DNA from: Verrucomicrobiia bacterium | GTDB taxonomy: Bacteria; Verrucomicrobiota; Verrucomicrobiia; Verrucomicrobiales; Akkermansiaceae | Direction: 5' to 3' | NCBI GenBank assembly: GCA_030432565.1 | Contig: JAUIGV010000031.1 | Coordinates: 1 to 60,783 of the forward strand | DNA: 60,783 nt | Shown here: in pieces, positions 1-8,141 of the stretch | Layout: each line of letters opens with the position of its first letter | Numbering within the stretch: the stretch's first letter is position 1 | Notes under the pieces: model-generated | Database searches by the model: none | Seen by the model: the letters and a program-made list of their open reading frames with translations, nothing else | What the model was told of the DNA's origin: nothing | Made by a program: the position numbers and the translations under genes

Positions 1-1392
1 GAAGAGGGATTCGTCGTTTTGGACGATCTCACGGACAAAAACAGGGGTCGGTCGGGAGCCGTTTTGTAGAATCGTGGCGTAGGCGGTGGCCAGCTCAAGA
101 GGTGAAACACTCAAGGTGCCACGGTAAAGGTCGTCTCCCTTCCCAAAGGTGCCCTCAAATCCGAACCGTTTCAAAAGCTGGATGGCGTCCTGGGCTTGAA
201 GTTGCCGTCCGGTTGAGACCGGGTTGCCCTCGATGGGCAGGTGGCCGCGCTCGAGGGCGATGGTCCCGATCAATGGCTCGATCATTGCCGGGCCGAGATC
301 GCGATGGGAATCGAGGGCCCGGTTAAAGCCCGTCGGGTTTTCTTCACGGCATCCGACGACGCCCAGGACATCACCGTTGCCTGGATCAAGGGCAATCGCA
401 GCCATTTGGCAACCTGCCGGAAGGACGGACTCCTGGACAAGTTTTTCAAGCCCCTGCTGGAGTTTGAAATCAATGGAAGTCATCACTTTCAATCCGCCCG
501 TGGTGATTTGCGTTTTGTTCAGAACAATTTCGAGAGGGCGTCGAAGAACGCGTGTGCCATGCCCGGTCTCCGGGTTTTCGGCGTCCGGGTCGCGCAATTC
601 CAGAGGTTCGGATTTGATGGTTTCGGCCTCGCTTTGAGAAATCACACCCGTTGTGACCAGTCGGGCGAGGACTTCATCCCGCTGGCGGATGGCGCCTTCG
701 AGGTTTCTCCACGGGCTGCAGGCGTGAGGGGCCCTGATGATTCCCACGAGAAGCGCGCATTGCCCTCTGGTGAGTTTAGAGGTGGGGCGGCCGAAGTAGT
801 TGAGTGAGGCTTCCTCGATGCCGTTAAATCCGGAGCCAAAGTAGATTCGATTGAGATAGGCGGTTAGAATCTCGGGTTTTGAGAACTTGGACTCGATGCG
901 ATAAGTGAGGGCGATCTCGAGAAATTTCCGGTTGAGGGATTTTTTTTCACGTAAATCGAAGGTGTTACGTGCGAGTTGCATCGAGAGGGTGGAAGCTCCT
1001 TGGGTGAAGTCGAGGTCTTTGACATTCCTCAAGGTCGCGCGGGCGAGGCCCCAAAAATCGACGCCTTCGTGGTCCATGAAGCGGGCGTCTTCCCTGGCAA
1101 AAAGGCAGCTTTGTAGAAACTCCGGGATTTCGTCGTTCTCAACGAGGCGGCGGTTGGCACCGTGGATCGTCCCTATTTCAGCTCCATGGCGGTCAATCAA
1201 GACGGTGCGCTCCGGCATGCGGGAGACTTCGGAGAGATCGAACTTGCTGGCCTGCCAGGCATACCACCCGATCACCAGAAGGATTGGAATGAGCAGGGTG
1301 AGCCCCCCTTTCCAGGCAAACTCCCAGAGCCGCCTCAGGGTGCGCGTCCATCTGCTCCAGCGCGGTTGGCGATGGTAGGAATTCCAGCTCAT
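1..1392 (-). CDS. Class A penicillin-binding protein with degenerate transpeptidase domain (3' end outside window)
   Basis: The reading frame starts at ATG 1392 (MSWNSYHRQPRW) and stays open to base 1, giving 464 codons and no stop, so the C-terminus lies outside the window. A cytoplasmic basic stretch is followed by one membrane segment (about residues 25-45). The glycosyltransferase family 51 domain is well kept: FAREDARFMDHEGVD carries the catalytic Glu, followed by GASTLSMQLARN. It should polymerise lipid II glycan strands at the outer face of the membrane. The transpeptidase part is odd. After FNRALDSHR, where family members have a GSxFKP-type SxxK motif, this protein reads GPAMIEPL, with neither Ser nor Lys, and the segment that normally carries SxN is shortened. 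It is probably glycosyltransferase-only, although the KTG region cannot be seen. It is the third gene of a minus-strand run after the IscA-like gene and a small membrane protein. Confidence 0.85.
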   Translation of the reverse strand, partial: MSWNSYHRQPRWSRWTRTLRRLWEFAWKGGLTLLIPILLVIGWYAWQASKFDLSEVSRMPERTVLIDRHGAEIGTIHGANRRLVENDEIPEFLQSCLFAREDARFMDHEGVDFWGLARATLRNVKDLDFTQGASTLSMQLARNTFDLREKKSLNRKFLEIALTYRIESKFSKPEILTAYLNRIYFGSGFNGIEEASLNYFGRPTSKLTRGQCALLVGIIRAPHACSPWRNLEGAIRQRDEVLARLVTTGVISQSEAETIKSEPLELRDPDAENPETGHGTRVLRRPLEIVLNKTQITTGGLKVMTSIDFKLQQGLEKLVQESVLPAGCQMAAIALDPGNGDVLGVVGCREENPTGFNRALDSHRDLGPAMIEPLIGTIALERGHLPIEGNPVSTGRQLQAQDAIQLLKRFGFEGTFGKGDDLYRGTLSVSPLELATAYATILQNGSRPTPVFVREIVQNDESLF

Positions 1393-1404
1393 TGTCAATC
1401 TTGG

Positions 1405-2145
1405 TTAGGGGAAGGCCGGAAGAGTGGCTTCCGGATTTGCCATTGCCGGAGGGCTGATCTTGAAAGTTGCGCCGCTTTCGGTGGTGTGCTCTACCGCAGC
1501 AAGGGGCACCACTGTCACGAATACGGTCTCTCGATCTTCAAAAACGGTCTCTCCAACATTTAGAATAGCGGCACAGTTCCGCTGTTTTTCTAGCATTAAC
1601 GTATTTCCCACCTGAAAACTTTCAGTTGTGGCGTCTTGGGACGGGAAGAGGCACTCGATAAAAACTGGGTAAGGGAGGGGATCCGCGACCGCATCGGGCC
1701 GGATCAGGGCTTGTGCTTTGACTACGATGCCGGGGCTGAGGAAATCCTCTTCGGTGAGCTTTTCGACCCCGATGACACGGTATTCGCCAGTGACGTAGGT
1801 TAGAAATTTGGGTTTCTCGAAGTTGGTCAGGTAGGCGCGGCGCAGCTCCTTGTTGAGGGCTTCGAGATCAGAGCTGCTAAAGCTTTGGAATTGAGCTTCG
1901 AGCTCCTTTGGATCGCTGTCCTTTTGGGGGACAGGGGTATCGCGGAGGGAAAACGCTTTGGGCGCTTCGAGGCGGCCCACTTTCATCATGAGCTTGTAGC
2001 TGGTCGGGTTGGTGGGATCCCGAAAGAGGTTGAGGCAAACGATCCACGAAGTGATGGCGAAAGTGATGGCGAGAATATTGGCAAGGAACCACCAAAAAAG
2101 CGGGGGCCGCTTTTTGGGGAGATCATCGAAGTCCGACCGGGCCAT
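1405..2145 (-). CDS. Hypothetical single-pass membrane protein, 246 aa
   Basis: No family was recognised. The N-terminus MARSDFDDLPKKRPPLFWW is charged and leads into one hydrophobic helix (about residues 17-40). A soluble, presumably extracytoplasmic region of about 200 residues follows. That region is rich in acidic residues and ends in short beta-like segments (VFVTVVPLAAVEH). The gene sits 8 bases after the iscA-like gene and 12 bases before the penicillin-binding protein gene on the same strand. Co-transcription with the glycosyltransferase suggests a role at the cell envelope, but that rests on position alone. Confidence 0.7.
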   Translation of the reverse strand: MARSDFDDLPKKRPPLFWWFLANILAITFAITSWIVCLNLFRDPTNPTSYKLMMKVGRLEAPKAFSLRDTPVPQKDSDPKELEAQFQSFSSSDLEALNKELRRAYLTNFEKPKFLTYVTGEYRVIGVEKLTEEDFLSPGIVVKAQALIRPDAVADPLPYPVFIECLFPSQDATTESFQVGNTLMLEKQRNCAAILNVGETVFEDRETVFVTVVPLAAVEHTTESGATFKISPPAMANPEATLPAFP

Positions 2146-2153
2146 CTTTGGGG

Positions 2154-2534
2154 CTACTTGCAGTTGGTTCCGTCCAGAGCCGGGTCGTATTCAGGCTTTT
2201 TGCCTTCTTCGGCTGGTTCGAAGGACGTTCCGCATCCGCAAGAGCGGGAAGCGTTCGGATTGAAGATTTTAAAGCCCCTGTCCGAGAGTTCATCGGCAAA
2301 ATCAACGGTGCACCCCTCGAGGAAATCGAAGGAGTCGTGCGCCACGATGAAGCTGGTGCCGTTCAGGTTGATGATTTCATCTCCATCTTCAGGTTCTCCG
2401 ATACGCATGGTGTATGCGAGGCCGGCACAACCGCCACGTTCCACGCCGAGCCGGAGCCCGGAGCCTTCCGGCGCGTCTTTGGAGGCAAGCAGGGCGGCGA
2501 GTTCGCTGGCGGCTTTTTCGGTGACTGTGATCAT
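2154..2534 (-). CDS. HesB/IscA/ErpA-family iron-sulfur cluster carrier
   Basis: 126 aa, close to the usual length for A-type carriers plus an 18-residue tail. The three conserved cysteines are present: C36 in GGCAGL, and C99 and C101 in SCGCGTSF. These bind iron or a [2Fe-2S]/[4Fe-4S] cluster for transfer to apo-enzymes in the cytoplasm. The tail after the CGC motif (EEGKKPEYDPALDGTNCK) adds a further Cys near the C-terminus, which is not typical. No isc or suf scaffold or desulfurase gene lies nearby. It heads the minus-strand run ending in the penicillin-binding protein. Whether it is IscA, ErpA or SufA cannot be decided from sequence alone. Confidence 0.9.
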   Translation of the reverse strand: MITVTEKAASELAALLASKDAPEGSGLRLGVERGGCAGLAYTMRIGEPEDGDEIINLNGTSFIVAHDSFDFLEGCTVDFADELSDRGFKIFNPNASRSCGCGTSFEPAEEGKKPEYDPALDGTNCK

Positions 2535-2661
2535 GGCTCTTCGCGAGGAAGGTATGAGTGGAAAGTGAGTTCTTCCAGTGTTCTTTTGTCAAAGACCGTG
2601 AAAGAAGAGGAGATGGTGAAGGTGAATCCGTGTTCCCGGAGTTCCCCCTTGGCCCGGTGAA

Positions 2662-3423
2662 GTGAGTCAATTTTCGGGATCTGCTTTGAGAAATGTGATC
2701 CGGCACTGGATGATGTCTTGTGAATGGTTTATGACCGCCGGCGTGGCCGCTGATCAGGAAATTCGCACCTCATGGAAAGCCCGCGTGAGCGGTATCCTTG
2801 GCGGGTGGTTGATTCGCTTGCTTGGCATGACTTTGCGCCGCGAAGTGACCGGCAATGTCAGCGAGCGAAATGCCAGTGAACGCCCCATCATTCATGTGTT
2901 GTGGCACAACCAGATTTTGGTTTCTCCCTACCTCTGGAGAAAAATGTATCCGAAGCGCGAGTGCGTGGTTTTAACGAGTGCAAGCAAGGATGGGGTGGTG
3001 TTGGCATCAGCGGTGAAGGTTTTTAAGGTGGGCGCGGTGCATGGCTCGAGCAGTCGGCGCGGCGCGGCGGCAATCGTGGCGCTCAGGCGGGCGGCCCGAA
3101 GTGGCAAGGATCTCGTTATTACTCCCGATGGCCCCCGGGGGCCTCGTTATCACCTTCAACCCGGAGTGATCAAAATTGCCCAAACGACCGGTCTTGTCGT
3201 GGTTCCCATGAGGATCGAGTATCTTTCGTGCTGGACTCTGAAAAGCTGGGATCGTTTCAGGATTCCGAAGCCATTCAGCAAAGTGAAGATCACGCTTGAG
3301 GAACCGATGATGGTCCCACGCCAACTTGATGCCGGTGAATTCGAGAATGAGCGGCTTAGGCTTGAGAATTGCCTGTTGAAAGGTATTACGGACCGCGAAG
3401 AAAACCATGGCAACGATCATTGA
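2662..3423 (+). CDS. DUF374 lysophospholipid acyltransferase-like protein
   Basis: 253 aa from a GTG at 2662. Internal ATGs at 2710 and 2731 are equally possible and none has a good ribosome-binding site. The DUF374/LPLAT motifs are clear: WHNQ (residues 81-84), SKDG (108-111), GSSSRRG (128-134) and TPDGPRGPR (154-162). Members of this family resemble acyltransferases of lipid A or phospholipid synthesis at the inner membrane; the exact substrate is not known here. The 3' end overlaps folD by 17 bases, so the two are almost certainly co-transcribed and possibly translationally coupled. The gene is divergent from the iscA-like gene, with a 127-base gap holding both promoters. Confidence 0.85.
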   Translation: MSQFSGSALRNVIRHWMMSCEWFMTAGVAADQEIRTSWKARVSGILGGWLIRLLGMTLRREVTGNVSERNASERPIIHVLWHNQILVSPYLWRKMYPKRECVVLTSASKDGVVLASAVKVFKVGAVHGSSSRRGAAAIVALRRAARSGKDLVITPDGPRGPRYHLQPGVIKIAQTTGLVVVPMRIEYLSCWTLKSWDRFRIPKPFSKVKITLEEPMMVPRQLDAGEFENERLRLENCLLKGITDREENHGNDH

Positions 3424-4276
3424 TGGCAAAAAAGTGGCAGAGGAAGTTCTCGCCGAGTGTTCCCGTGAAATCGCGGAGCTGAAGGCCTCCGGAATCACTC
3501 CGGGTTTGGCGGTGGTTTTGGTGGGGGAAGATCCGGCCAGCCAGGTCTATGTGAATTCAAAAGTCAGGAAGTGTGCCGACTTGGGGCTGCATTCGGAAAA
3601 AATCGTGCTCTCAAAAGACGCGAGCCAGGAGGAGGTGCTGGCCGTCGTGAAACGGCTCAATGAAGATGCTGCGATTCACGGGATTTTGGTGCAATCACCA
3701 CCGCCGCCACAGATTGATGAAGAGGCAATTGTGCGGGCGATTGATCCAGCCAAGGATGTGGACGGATTTCATCCCGAGAATGTCGCCAAACTGGCGCTGG
3801 AAGATCCCTCAGGATTCGTGCCGTGCACTCCGGCGGGATGTATGAGACTTCTCGAAGCCAGCGGAATTGAGACTTCCGGGGCCGAAGCAGTGGTGGTGGG
3901 CCGAAGTATGATCGTGGGAAAGCCGATGGCGCTTTTGCTCATGGCGCGTGGAAGTGATGCCACGGTGACGGTGGCTCATTCCCGGACCAAGGATCTGGCC
4001 GCAGTTTGCCGGCGTGCGGATATCATCGTGGCTGCCGTTGGAATTCCCGAGTTCATCAAAGATGGTTTTGTGAAGGACGGGGCAACGATTATTGATGTTG
4101 GGATCAATCGTGTGGAAGATCCGGCTGCGAAACGCGGCTACCGCCTTTGCGGCGATGTCGCTTACCATGATGTTTTCGAAAGAGCCGGTGCGATTACCCC
4201 GGTCCCAGGTGGAGTCGGGCCAATGACGATCGCAATGCTGATGAAAAACACGATCAAGGCAGCGCGGGCGATGTAG
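3407..4276 (+). CDS. folD: Bifunctional methylenetetrahydrofolate dehydrogenase / methenyltetrahydrofolate cyclohydrolase
   Basis: 289 aa, the usual FolD length. It interconverts 5,10-methylene-THF, 5,10-methenyl-THF and 10-formyl-THF with NADP, supplying one-carbon units for purines and formyl-Met-tRNA. Visible motifs are [17 protein letters not shown] with the catalytic Lys region (residues 40-57), VQSPPPP, the nucleotide-binding stretch [16 protein letters not shown], and the C-terminal [15 protein letters not shown]. The start ATG lies inside the end of the acyltransferase gene. A strong hairpin terminator follows at 4348-4380. Identification is secure. Confidence 0.97.
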   Translation: MATIIDGKKVAEEVLAECSREIAELKASGITPGLAVVLVGEDPASQVYVNSKVRKCADLGLHSEKIVLSKDASQEEVLAVVKRLNEDAAIHGILVQSPPPPQIDEEAIVRAIDPAKDVDGFHPENVAKLALEDPSGFVPCTPAGCMRLLEASGIETSGAEAVVVGRSMIVGKPMALLLMARGSDATVTVAHSRTKDLAAVCRRADIIVAAVGIPEFIKDGFVKDGATIIDVGINRVEDPAAKRGYRLCGDVAYHDVFERAGAITPVPGGVGPMTIAMLMKNTIKAARAM

Positions 4277-4347
4277 GTCATGGAGGGGCTCTCTCCAGCC
4301 CGCCTTCCGGCATGGTTGACGCTTTGAAGTGACTCTCTCCGGAAATC

Positions 4348-4380
4348 AAAAAAGCCGCATCCCGGAGGAGGCGGCTTTTT
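4348..4380. terminator. Bidirectional intrinsic terminator between folD and rpsI
   Basis: Ten-base arms AAAAAGCCGC and GCGGCTTTTT flank a 12-base loop. The A-run on one side and the T-run on the other let it work for folD on the plus strand and rpsI on the minus strand. Confidence 0.85.
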
Positions 4381-4405
4381 GAAAGGTTGGGTTCGTGAAA
4401 GCGGA

Positions 4406-4795
4406 TTAACGCTTCGAGAACTGGAAGCGCTTGCGGGCGCCGGGCTGTCCGGGCTTTTTACGCTCCTTGGCCCGTGGGTCGCGGCGAAGGAGGCCTGCGG
4501 CTTTGAGTGCTGGACGAAGCTCGGGATCGTGGATGATCAGGGCGCGGGCGATGGCCAGTTTGATGGCATCGGCCTGTCCGTGAAGTCCTCCGCTGCGTGA
4601 AACAGCTTTGACATCGAACTTGTTCCTCAGGTTTGTGACCTGAAGAGGTTCGAGGAGCTGACCCTGCAAGGTGAGGGTGGTGAGGACGTCCTCGAAAGGC
4701 TCGCCGTTAATTGTGATTTCTCCGGTTCCAGCGGTCAGCCAGACGCGGGCAACGGCGGTCTTGCGACGTCCGGTTGCGGTAAAAGTTTCGCTCAT
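4406..4795 (-). CDS. rpsI: 30S ribosomal protein S9
   Basis: 129 aa, normal length. It starts near TGRRKTAVARVWL and ends in the basic tail GARKRFQFSKR, whose last residues reach the P-site tRNA anticodon loop in the small subunit. It lies 25 bases downstream of rplM, the standard L13-S9 pair, and shares the rplM promoter. The transcript ends at the hairpin near 4348-4380. Identification is secure. Confidence 0.98.
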   Translation of the reverse strand: MSETFTATGRRKTAVARVWLTAGTGEITINGEPFEDVLTTLTLQGQLLEPLQVTNLRNKFDVKAVSRSGGLHGQADAIKLAIARALIIHDPELRPALKAAGLLRRDPRAKERKKPGQPGARKRFQFSKR

Positions 4796-4820
4796 GGTAT
4801 TTTAAATAATGAGTAAAGGT

Positions 4821-5249
4821 TTAGAGAGTGACAGGCTGTGGCTCCTGGGCTTCGTGCGGGTGTTCTTCACCGGCGTAAACCTTGAGCTTTTTCATCTGGG
4901 CGGCACCAAGCTTATTCTTGGGGACCATGCCTTTGACGGCCCATTCGAGGATGAGCTCGGGACGACGCTTGCGGACCTTGTTGGGAGTTTCAATGGTCTG
5001 GCCGCCAACATAACCGGAGTGGCGGGCGTAGATTTTGTGCTGCTCCTTGCTGCCGCTGAACTTGGCGTGCTCGGCGTTGATGATGACAACGAAGTCACCG
5101 GTATCGATGTGAGGCGTAAAAATCGCCTTGTGCTTTCCGCGAAGGAGACGGGCTGCCTCCACGGCGACTTTTCCGACGATCTGGTCCTTGGCATCAATGA
5201 TGTGCCATGAACGCTCGACGTCAGCTGGTTTTGCTGAAAACGTTTTCAT
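4821..5249 (-). CDS. rplM: 50S ribosomal protein L13
   Basis: 142 aa, normal length, starting MKTFSAKPADVERSWHIIDA and carrying the family block AKFSGSKEQHKIYARHSGYVGG. L13 is an early assembly protein of the large ribosomal subunit. It is the first gene of the L13-S9 operon. A well-formed sigma70 promoter lies 59-87 bases upstream of its start, leaving a leader of roughly 50 bases. That leader contains a GC-rich inverted repeat (GCCGGGGAATCCGGC type, 5275-5290), which could be a site for autogenous control, but nothing proves that. Confidence 0.98.
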   Translation of the reverse strand: MKTFSAKPADVERSWHIIDAKDQIVGKVAVEAARLLRGKHKAIFTPHIDTGDFVVIINAEHAKFSGSKEQHKIYARHSGYVGGQTIETPNKVRKRRPELILEWAVKGMVPKNKLGAAQMKKLKVYAGEEHPHEAQEPQPVTL

Positions 5250-5307
5250 TGTTTTACTGGGTTCCGTTGGGCCCGCCGGGGAATCCGGCGCGCTTTAAGG
5301 GGCGCGC

Positions 5308-5336
5308 AAGCTAGGAGGCCCGGAGTGAGGTGTCAA
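5308..5336 (-). promoter_or_regulatory. sigma70 promoter of rplM-rpsI
   Basis: Read on the minus strand, a perfect -35 box TTGACA (5336-5331), a 17-base spacer and a -10 box TAGCTT (5313-5308) lie just upstream of rplM. The promoter occupies bases that would be coding if the plus-strand neighbour began at its GTG at 5330. Confidence 0.85.
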
Positions 5337-5449
5337 CGCAATTATCAGGAAAGCGGAGCTTGCGAAATCCGACCAAAGCGGTCAGAAATCGCCGCGTGCG
5401 GGATCTCCTCAAAAATCCACTCTGGAATGCCCGGTCAATCGGTCGGCCG

Positions 5450-6868
5450 ATGCCGGATACGACTCATGCCTGTGCTGTTTCCCTGCCAACCTGGGACTCT
5501 GTGATCGGTTACGAGGAGGGACGGGACCGGGTGATGAAGAAGCTGGAGGCTGGTTATCCCCGCTTTTTTCTTCATCCACTCGTGAAGCGGGTTTTTGCGA
5601 AGGCAACCGAGGAAATCGCAGAAACAGGAAAGCGGGCTATTGTTTTCCCTCATAAAAGAGCAGCGCAGGGAGCCCAGCGGTACGTTGAGCGCAAGTTGGC
5701 GGTGGCGACGCGGATCGCGTCCTATGAGGAGGGGATGCAGGCATTAATTGTTCCGGAGACGGCGATTGGAGTGGCGATGGAGTATTGGAGGTTTTCGGGT
5801 GAAATCATTAGCAGCCGTCGGGCGGAAGATCTCCTTCAGGAGCGCGAGCCCGAGGGGGGGTCAGTGGTGATGTTGAAGCAACAGTTGTCGGAATTTTCCG
5901 GTGCAGCGCTGGATGACCACTATCTTTTTGAAAGCGGGATGTCTGGAATTTTCGCGGCTTATCGGGCGGTCATGAATCTTTTTCCGAGCAAGAAAACCCT
6001 GCAGCTTGAGTTCCCCTATGTTGATGCCTTAAAGGTGCAGGAGCGATTTGGAAACGGCGTGGTGTTTCTTTATGATGCGGACGGGGAAGATCTTGATGCA
6101 GCGGTGCGACGAATTCAGGAGGGGGAGTTTGCGGCTGTTTTTTGCGAAGTTCCCAGCAATCCGCTTTTGAGAACAATCAACCTTCCCCGGATTTCGGAGG
6201 CTTGCCGCCAGGGCGGGGTGCCACTGGTCGTGGACGATACCGTGGCGAGTTCGATCAATTTGGAGGTTTTGAAGTATGCCGACCTTGTGACGACAAGCCT
6301 GACGAAGTGGATTTCCGGAGTGGGCGATGTCATGGGCGGGATGCTCACGCTCAATGAAAACTCACCCTGGATCACCGAATTCCGCTCGTTTTTGGGCGAA
6401 GACACGGAGGGTGGGTCACGACTTTACAGCGGGGACTGCCGGGTTCTCAGCTCGAATATCAAGGGGTTTCGCAAGCGCGTTGAAAAATCAAATGAGAATG
6501 GCGAGTTGATCGCTGATTATCTCCATGAACATCCGGCGGTTGGGCGGGTCTGGTATCCCAAGTTTAACACGCCTCACGAATACCGCCTGATTCGTCGGGA
6601 GAACGGGGGATACGGCGGGTTGGTTTCGTTTACGCTAAAGCAGCCGCGCAAGATGCCCAAGGTTTACGATGCACTGGAGCTTTGCAAAGGGCCGAGCCTC
6701 GGAACGGAGTTCACCCTGGCCAGCCCTTACACGATGCTGGCACACTACTTCGAACTCGATTGGGCGGAGGCTTGTGGAGTTTCGCCGAACCTACTGCGTT
6801 TGTCGGTGGGCAATGAAGATGGGGAGATCATCATCGGGGCCCTCGCCCGTGCCCTTGATCTTGCTTAA
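5450..6868 (+). CDS. PLP-dependent cystathionine gamma-synthase-like enzyme (fungal STR2 type)
   Basis: Cys/Met-metabolism PLP enzyme of fold type I, 472 aa from ATG 5450. The frame is open back to a GTG at 5330, but that stretch is basic, lacks family character and overlaps the rplM promoter. The protein begins MPDTTHACAVSLPTWDSVIGYEEG, very like the start of fungal cystathionine gamma-synthases (STR2/MET-7 group) rather than the shorter bacterial MetB. VDDTVAS (residues 261-267) is the cofactor Asp region, and TSLTKWISGVGDVMGG carries the Schiff-base Lys at about residue 286. It probably joins an activated homoserine ester with cysteine on the way to methionine; substrate choice is inferred. 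No other met gene is adjacent. It converges with argJ, the stop regions overlapping by 4 bases. Confidence 0.82.
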   Translation: MPDTTHACAVSLPTWDSVIGYEEGRDRVMKKLEAGYPRFFLHPLVKRVFAKATEEIAETGKRAIVFPHKRAAQGAQRYVERKLAVATRIASYEEGMQALIVPETAIGVAMEYWRFSGEIISSRRAEDLLQEREPEGGSVVMLKQQLSEFSGAALDDHYLFESGMSGIFAAYRAVMNLFPSKKTLQLEFPYVDALKVQERFGNGVVFLYDADGEDLDAAVRRIQEGEFAAVFCEVPSNPLLRTINLPRISEACRQGGVPLVVDDTVASSINLEVLKYADLVTTSLTKWISGVGDVMGGMLTLNENSPWITEFRSFLGEDTEGGSRLYSGDCRVLSSNIKGFRKRVEKSNENGELIADYLHEHPAVGRVWYPKFNTPHEYRLIRRENGGYGGLVSFTLKQPRKMPKVYDALELCKGPSLGTEFTLASPYTMLAHYFELDWAEACGVSPNLLRLSVGNEDGEIIIGALARALDLA

Positions 6869-8118
6869 ACCAGACCATCGCGCTTCGCCTGCTTCCAGTA
6901 AGCGTATTCGGAGCGATTGAAATCGACGTATTCCGGTGAAAGGTCGGAGGCGTAAATCCGGTGGTCCGCGTCTCCGATCCCAAGATCAATAATGATTTTG
7001 AATTCCGTTTTGCTCACGATGTTTCGGAGGACTTCGGGATTTGTTTTTGCCTGCAAGCCACCTTTGCATGCAGGCTTGGAGTCGTAATAAATATCGACCA
7101 ACTCTTCGCGGATGCTCGCTCCGGAATAGCCGACGGCATGGATGATCCGGCCCCAGTTTGGGTCCTCGCCATTCCACGATGATTTTACCAAGGCAGAGTT
7201 GGCGACAGCCTGGGCCACCTTTCTGGCGTCGGACGGATTTCGGGCCCCCTTGACCTCAAGGGTGACAAACTTGGTGACACGCTCGCCATCCCGCACAATG
7301 GCCTTGGCCAGCTTGTTCATGACAAACTCAAGGGCATGGCTGAAGTCCCGGCACTCTTTTGTTCCCCGCCGGATCGTTTTATTTTCCGCGGCACCGTTGG
7401 CGAGGACGATGACCGAGTCATTTGTGGAAGTGTCTCCATCAATGGTGATCCGGTTAAAGGTATTCTCGACGCCATTACCAATGGCTTCCTTCAGGCAGCC
7501 TTTTCCAATGTTGGCGTCGGTGGTGATGAAGCAAAGCATGGTCGCCATGTTGGGATTGATCATGCCGGCTCCTTTGGCACAACCTCCGATACGAACCCGC
7601 TTGCCGTGGAGCTCGAATGAGATGGCAAATTCCTTCTCGTGGGTGTCACTGGTGATGATGGCACGGGCGACGTCGTTTCCGTTCTTTGGTCCCAGGCCGC
7701 GCACCAGATCCTCGTATCTCGACTCGATTCGCATCATGGGCATTGGAAGTCCGATGACTCCGGTGGAGCAAACGCCGACTTCACGTTGTCTGAGTTCAAG
7801 AAGCTTGGCGGTTTCCCTCGCCATGGTTTTGGCGTCCTGCATGCCGGTGGGCCCGGTGCAGGCGTTGGCGTTTCCGCTATTGGTAATGATCGCCCGCAGG
7901 CTTTCGGCCCGGAGGTGGCTTTGGGACACGCGCACCGGAGCGGCTTTGACGCGGTTTTGGGTAAACATCCCGGCGCTCAAGCAATCTCTTTCGGAAAAAA
8001 TGAGCGAAAGATCAAGACGGTCCGATTTCGGATCCTTGATGCCACATGAGATTGCGCTCCCGTGGAAGTCGCGGGCGGCGCAAACACCACCTTTGATTCG
8101 TGTGTAGGGAAGATCCAT
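6865..8118 (-). CDS. argJ: Bifunctional ornithine acetyltransferase / N-acetylglutamate synthase
   Basis: 417 aa. ArgJ moves the acetyl group from N-acetylornithine to glutamate, running the cyclic arginine pathway, and may also use acetyl-CoA. The self-cleavage site is visible: KGAGMINPNMATML, with the nucleophilic Thr at residue 193 splitting the proprotein into alpha and beta chains. The oxyanion-type CSTGVIG block (residues 117-123) is also present. It lies 23 bases after argC in the same direction, so argC-argJ form an operon. Whether it is mono- or bifunctional cannot be read from the sequence. Confidence 0.95.
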   Translation of the reverse strand: MDLPYTRIKGGVCAARDFHGSAISCGIKDPKSDRLDLSLIFSERDCLSAGMFTQNRVKAAPVRVSQSHLRAESLRAIITNSGNANACTGPTGMQDAKTMARETAKLLELRQREVGVCSTGVIGLPMPMMRIESRYEDLVRGLGPKNGNDVARAIITSDTHEKEFAISFELHGKRVRIGGCAKGAGMINPNMATMLCFITTDANIGKGCLKEAIGNGVENTFNRITIDGDTSTNDSVIVLANGAAENKTIRRGTKECRDFSHALEFVMNKLAKAIVRDGERVTKFVTLEVKGARNPSDARKVAQAVANSALVKSSWNGEDPNWGRIIHAVGYSGASIREELVDIYYDSKPACKGGLQAKTNPEVLRNIVSKTEFKIIIDLGIGDADHRIYASDLSPEYVDFNRSEYAYWKQAKRDGLV

Positions 8119-8141
8119 GGAGGGGAGAGAGTGTGCGATGG

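Noticed and set aside
5330-5449. Upstream GTG start for the cystathionine gamma-synthase-like gene
   Set aside because: The extra 40 residues are basic and not family-like, and the bases overlap the rplM promoter.
7142-8107. 321-residue plus-strand open frame
   Set aside because: Antisense shadow of argJ.
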